Source: Monoraphidium neglectum (lineage: Eukaryota > Chlorophyta > Chlorophyceae > Sphaeropleales > Selenastraceae). From it: a stretch of 10,986 nt of DNA. Each line of letters begins with the position of its first letter. The first letter of the stretch is position 1. Location of the stretch: NCBI RefSeq assembly GCF_000611645.1, contig NW_014012414.1:5410-16395 (forward strand). The letters run 5' to 3'. The position numbers and the translations under genes were made by a program. Positions 8,555 to 10,986 of this stretch are shown one piece after another. Below the pieces are notes generated by a model that was not told the DNA's origin, did no database searches, and was given only the letters and a program-made list of their open reading frames with translations.

Positions 8555-8586
8555 GCTCTGGGCTCATAAGCACATGAGCCCAGAGC
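8555..8586. repeat. 13-bp perfect inverted repeat, 6-base loop
   Basis: Arms GCTCTGGGCTCAT (8555-8567) and ATGAGCCCAGAGC (8574-8586) with loop AAGCAC. It lies in the divergent intergenic region. It could be an operator-like site, an RNA hairpin in a 5' leader, or the end of a small mobile element; nothing decides between these. Confidence 0.85.
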
Positions 8587-8719
8587 GTGCGCAGTCGGTG
8601 GAGTCGACATCGCAAGCGCAGCGGCGGCCGGTGACCCCTTGCAGTTACTGTAAGGGGGTGCTTTTTGCTGCTGCAGCACTCCCTTGCGGCGCGTCGCAGA
8701 CGTCCTGCACATACATTCA

Positions 8720-8725
8720 TATATA
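8720..8725 (+). promoter_or_regulatory. TATATA, possible TATA-like element of the KEA gene
   Basis: An AT-rich TATATA in a locally GC-poor stretch, 132 bases before the KEA start codon on the plus strand. Position is reasonable; the motif alone is weak. Confidence 0.25.
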
Positions 8726-8856
8726 CTGATTGATGCCGTCCGTCTCATCAAAGAAAGCTGAGCACAGCGTGTCTTGTCGCTAGCCGAACGCCCTTGCAGG
8801 GCTTCGTAAGCTAGACACCGTAGAAGCTCAACCTGACAAATATCACATTACACAGT

Positions 8857-10719
8857 ATGCAAACTCTTGGAAGAATGCGGCAGGGAGCAGCCTCCCTGCC
8901 GAGATCAGTGCTGCCACGACCTGCAGTGCGCATGAGTGCAGTCCATCCCAAGCATAGGCAGCTCTTGCAATGGTGAGGAATACAATGAGACTGAAGCTGT
9001 CGCGTGTCTCGCTGCCTTGGACGTCACTGACCGCGTCCATCGTTACACAGGCGCCGGCTGTCCACGAACGACGCCGCTCCACAGCCTGTGATTGACCCCA
9101 TGACTGCAACAATCGATGAGGTGGGCCGTTGCGCACCAGCGCATCGATCGCACGCCCCCACCGCCGGTCCGCTGGCCGCCAACAAAGTCAGCGGCTCCCG
9201 AGCGCCGCGGCGCGACCCTAGCACCGCACCGAAGGCAGCCCCTCGCCCGCGCCGCGACTGCAGGACAGCAAGTCCACTCGGAAGATGCGCGAGGAGATGC
9301 TCAGGCCGCTGCGGACGGCGCTGACGGAGGCGATCATGAGGCATACCAAGGCGACAGGCGTTCGCGAGGCGCTCGAGGCCGAGGTGAGGAGCGCGGGGCC
9401 GCGCCCTGCCCCGGCAATAGCGCGCCGCTGGCTGCGGCCCCGCGCTCCTCACCTCGGCCTCGAGCGGCTGCGCTCCACACCATGCGCGCACAGCAGCAGC
9501 GGCCGCCAGCTCTCCGGCGGCCGCTGAGCCAGCGCCCGCCCGCACACCCGCGCAGCCGCCTCGTTGCGCCGCGGCCGAACGGCAGCCCGCCCCCGCCCGC
9601 CACCGCCTCGGCTCAACCGTCGCCGCCACCGCCGCCGCCGCGTGCACTGCGTGCGTGCGTGCGTGCACGCTCTTGCTCCCGCGTCAGGTTTGTGTGCTGT
9701 TCGACCGGGCCATCCAAGCGGAGGGCGGCGCGGACGTGAACGTGGAGGATGTGGCGGCGGCAGCGATGCAGGCGGTGGGGGGCGCGCTCAAGGACGAGGT
9801 CGAGGCGGCGGCCGTGGTGGAAGCCACCAAGCAGGCGCTCGCGGCGACCCTCAAGTCGCTGCAGGCGCTGAGCCCGGAGCCCGCGGACTTTGAGAGCGAC
9901 GCGCGCGTGGAGGAGGAGGTCGCCGCCGCCGTCGCCGACGCGACGGCGAGCGTCGACGGCACCGATGGGGGCACGCCCGGCGCGGCGACGCTGGCGAGCG
10001 TGGACGGCGTGGCCATGCGGTCGCTGTCTGAGTCGATGCAGCGCGTGGATGCGCTGCTCGGGTCCGACAGCGCCGCCGCCTCGTCCGACGCCGCGCCCGG
10101 CGACGCGCCCAGGGCGCCGCCCGCCCCCAGCCCCGCCGCCGTCGCCGCCGCCGCCAAGGCGGCGGCCGACGCGAAGCAGCGCAACCGCTGGGTGGTCGTC
10201 GGGCTCGTGGCCGCGGTCGCGTTCGCCGCGTCGGCTTTCATCAAGTCGCCGCTCGGCGCGTCGGCGGTCGCGGCGCTGCAGTCGCTGGCGCAGCCGCTGC
10301 TGGACAAGCTGGGGCCGATCCACGTCGGGGACGCGGAGCGCGGGCTGCTGGAGACGATCTACCTGTTGCTGACCAGCATAGTGTGCGTGCCGGCGGTCTG
10401 CAAGCTCATCCCCGGCGGCAGCCCGGTGCTGGGTTACCTGGTGAGCGGTCCCTCGGTGTGCGGCTCGCTGTGGGGTGGGGCGGGGCGGCCGGAGACGCAT
10501 CGGCGGCGCGGGGCTTGCTGGCTACAGTCGGTGGACGGGAGCGGGCATGTCACGGGCGCGGGGGGGCAGGGCCAGATGCTGCCAGACTTCTGCAGAGCTC
10601 TTCTGGGCTGGCTGGTCCCGTTGGTAGTCCTGCCGACGCGTCGCTGCCGCTGCCGCGCGTAGATCGGGGGTGCCCTGGTGGGGCCTCACGCCCTCAACAT
10701 CATCTCAGACGTCCACCAG
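8857..10719 (+). CDS. KEA: Chloroplast K+/H+ antiporter of the KEA (Kef/CPA2) family, N-terminal part
   Basis: Exons 8857-8972, 9051-9120, 9264-9383, 9688-10440 and 10663-10719 join at phases 2, 0, 0 and 0 into 372 residues; the gene continues past the window. Donors are GTGAGG, GTGGGC, GTGAGG, GTGAGC and GTGGGC; acceptors all end in AG. The first exon is a classic plastid transit peptide: Arg/Ser/Ala-rich, no acidic residue, with AVRMSA near residue 27 as a likely cleavage area. Residues 63-102 are charged and helical; about 110-170 are Ala-rich helix; an acidic and Pro/Ala linker follows. Hydrophobic helices lie at about 270-288 (WVVVGLVAAVAFAASAFI) and 325-343 (TIYLLLTSIVCVPAVCKLI). Then comes PGGSPVLGYLIGGALVGP, the Kef/KEA signature, and ALNIISDVHQ. 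KEA1/KEA2 in plants exchange K+ for H+ at the inner envelope. The N-domain is shorter than I recall for land-plant KEA1/2. The ion-binding Asp and RCK/KTN domain would lie downstream, outside the window. Confidence 0.9.
8878..8901. repeat. 10-bp perfect stem, 4-base loop, inside the KEA transit-peptide exon
   Basis: Arms CGGCAGGGAG (8878-8887) and CTCCCTGCCG (8892-8901) with loop CAGC. It begins 21 bases after the A of the KEA start codon, so the mRNA would carry a GC-rich hairpin at the very start of the coding region. Confidence 0.8.
9370..9466. repeat. 33-bp perfect inverted repeat across the exon 3/intron 3 donor of KEA
   Basis: The left arm, 9370-9402, starts in exon 3 and covers the GAG|GTGAGG donor at 9383/9384. 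The right arm, 9434-9466, is its exact reverse complement and lies in intron 3. The spacer is 31 bases. A transcript could fold the donor into a very stable GC-rich stem. It looks like an inverted duplication of the exon end. Confidence 0.95.
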
Positions 10720-10986
10720 GTGGGCACTGTGCGGGGCGGACACACAGGGGGGGAGGGGATGTGATGCACAGTTGCGTGTGAGTGTGGGTGGTGGTGGCGG
10801 GCGACGCGGACGCGGCGCAGCCGTAGTCAGTGCCGCGGGCTCCGCCGCAGCACACAAACACCCGCGCACGATCCCTGCGGCAAGGCTGAGCGAATTCCTG
10901 CTTGTCACGCCGACACACCGTTTCCATGCCGTGCACATCGTAATCAGCCCACCCCAACACCCACCTACTCTCAAGCACTCACCCAC
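10720..10986 (+). other. KEA intron running to the window edge
   Basis: After the GTGGGC donor at 10720 I looked for the next KEA segment (an AEFGVVFLLF-like helix) in all frames and did not find it, so the remaining 267 bases are taken as intron. Minus-strand open frames here are chance products of GC-rich sequence. Confidence 0.6.

Larger units (their letters stand above)
8384..8856. promoter_or_regulatory. Divergent intergenic region shared by the small-protein gene and the KEA gene
   Basis: About 470 bases separate the two proposed ATGs, pointing outwards. It contains a minus-strand TATAAA, a plus-strand TATATA and a 13-bp perfect stem-loop near the middle. Short open frames occur on the plus strand at 8441-8570 but no splice model ties them to a gene. 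Confidence 0.45.

Noticed and set aside
8843..9040. A 65-residue minus-strand frame with a hydrophobic middle and a TGTAA at its end
   Set aside because: The plus strand here encodes the KEA transit peptide with matching splice phases, and TGTAA would fall before the stop codon of the minus-strand frame.
9613..10500. A 295-residue minus-strand open frame opposite the KEA exons
   Set aside because: It is Arg/Gly/His-rich and mirrors the Ala-rich GC-biased KEA exon; the plus strand has clear Kef/KEA motifs and splice sites.
1..10986. CRISPR array, transposon genes, viral genes or bacterial operon
   Set aside because: No regularly spaced repeats, transposase, integrase or capsid motifs, and no run of closely packed uninterrupted genes.

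Overview
This is nuclear DNA from a eukaryote, most likely a GC-rich green alga (Chlorophyta). Three things point that way. Genes are broken by short GT-AG introns, some stuffed with (TG)n. TGTAA, the usual green-algal polyadenylation signal, lies downstream of two genes. One gene encodes a plastid-type K+/H+ antiporter (KEA) with an Arg-rich transit peptide. There are no bacterial operons, rRNA genes, convincing tRNAs, CRISPR arrays or transposase genes. Splice models were built by hand from reading frame, intron phase and splice-site sequence; no transcript data or searches were used.

Layout. (1) 1-676, minus: the C-terminal exons of a SNF2-family chromatin remodeller of the CHR19/ETL1/SMARCAD1/Fun30 class, leaving the window on the left. 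(2) 969-2776, plus: a four-exon glycosyltransferase-like (GT-B type) protein, with a TG-rich second intron. (3) 2777-3780: convergent 3' region. (4) 3781-4853, minus: a complete four-exon gene for a 201-residue protein that joins an N-terminal SAP domain to two tandem SPIRAL1/Jupiter(HN1)-like microtubule-binding repeats. (5) 5445-6754, minus: an unrecognised single-pass membrane protein with a Cys-rich ectodomain. (6) 7422-8383, minus: an unrecognised small protein. (7) 8384-8856: a divergent intergenic or promoter region with a strong hairpin. (8) 8857 to the right edge, plus: a chloroplast KEA-type cation/proton antiporter, here its transit peptide, Ala-rich N-domain and first membrane helices, with a 33-bp perfect inverted repeat over one splice donor.

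The genes do not form an obvious pathway; this is ordinary mixed nuclear gene order. The most interesting items are the SAP plus SPIRAL1/Jupiter domain combination with its intron-containing internal duplication, the inverted repeat that would sequester the KEA exon 3 donor, and the head-to-head junction near the first (TG)n tract. At that junction the remodeller lacks its 5' exons and the glycosyltransferase-like gene may lack its own, which raises the question of a misassembly or a deletion.
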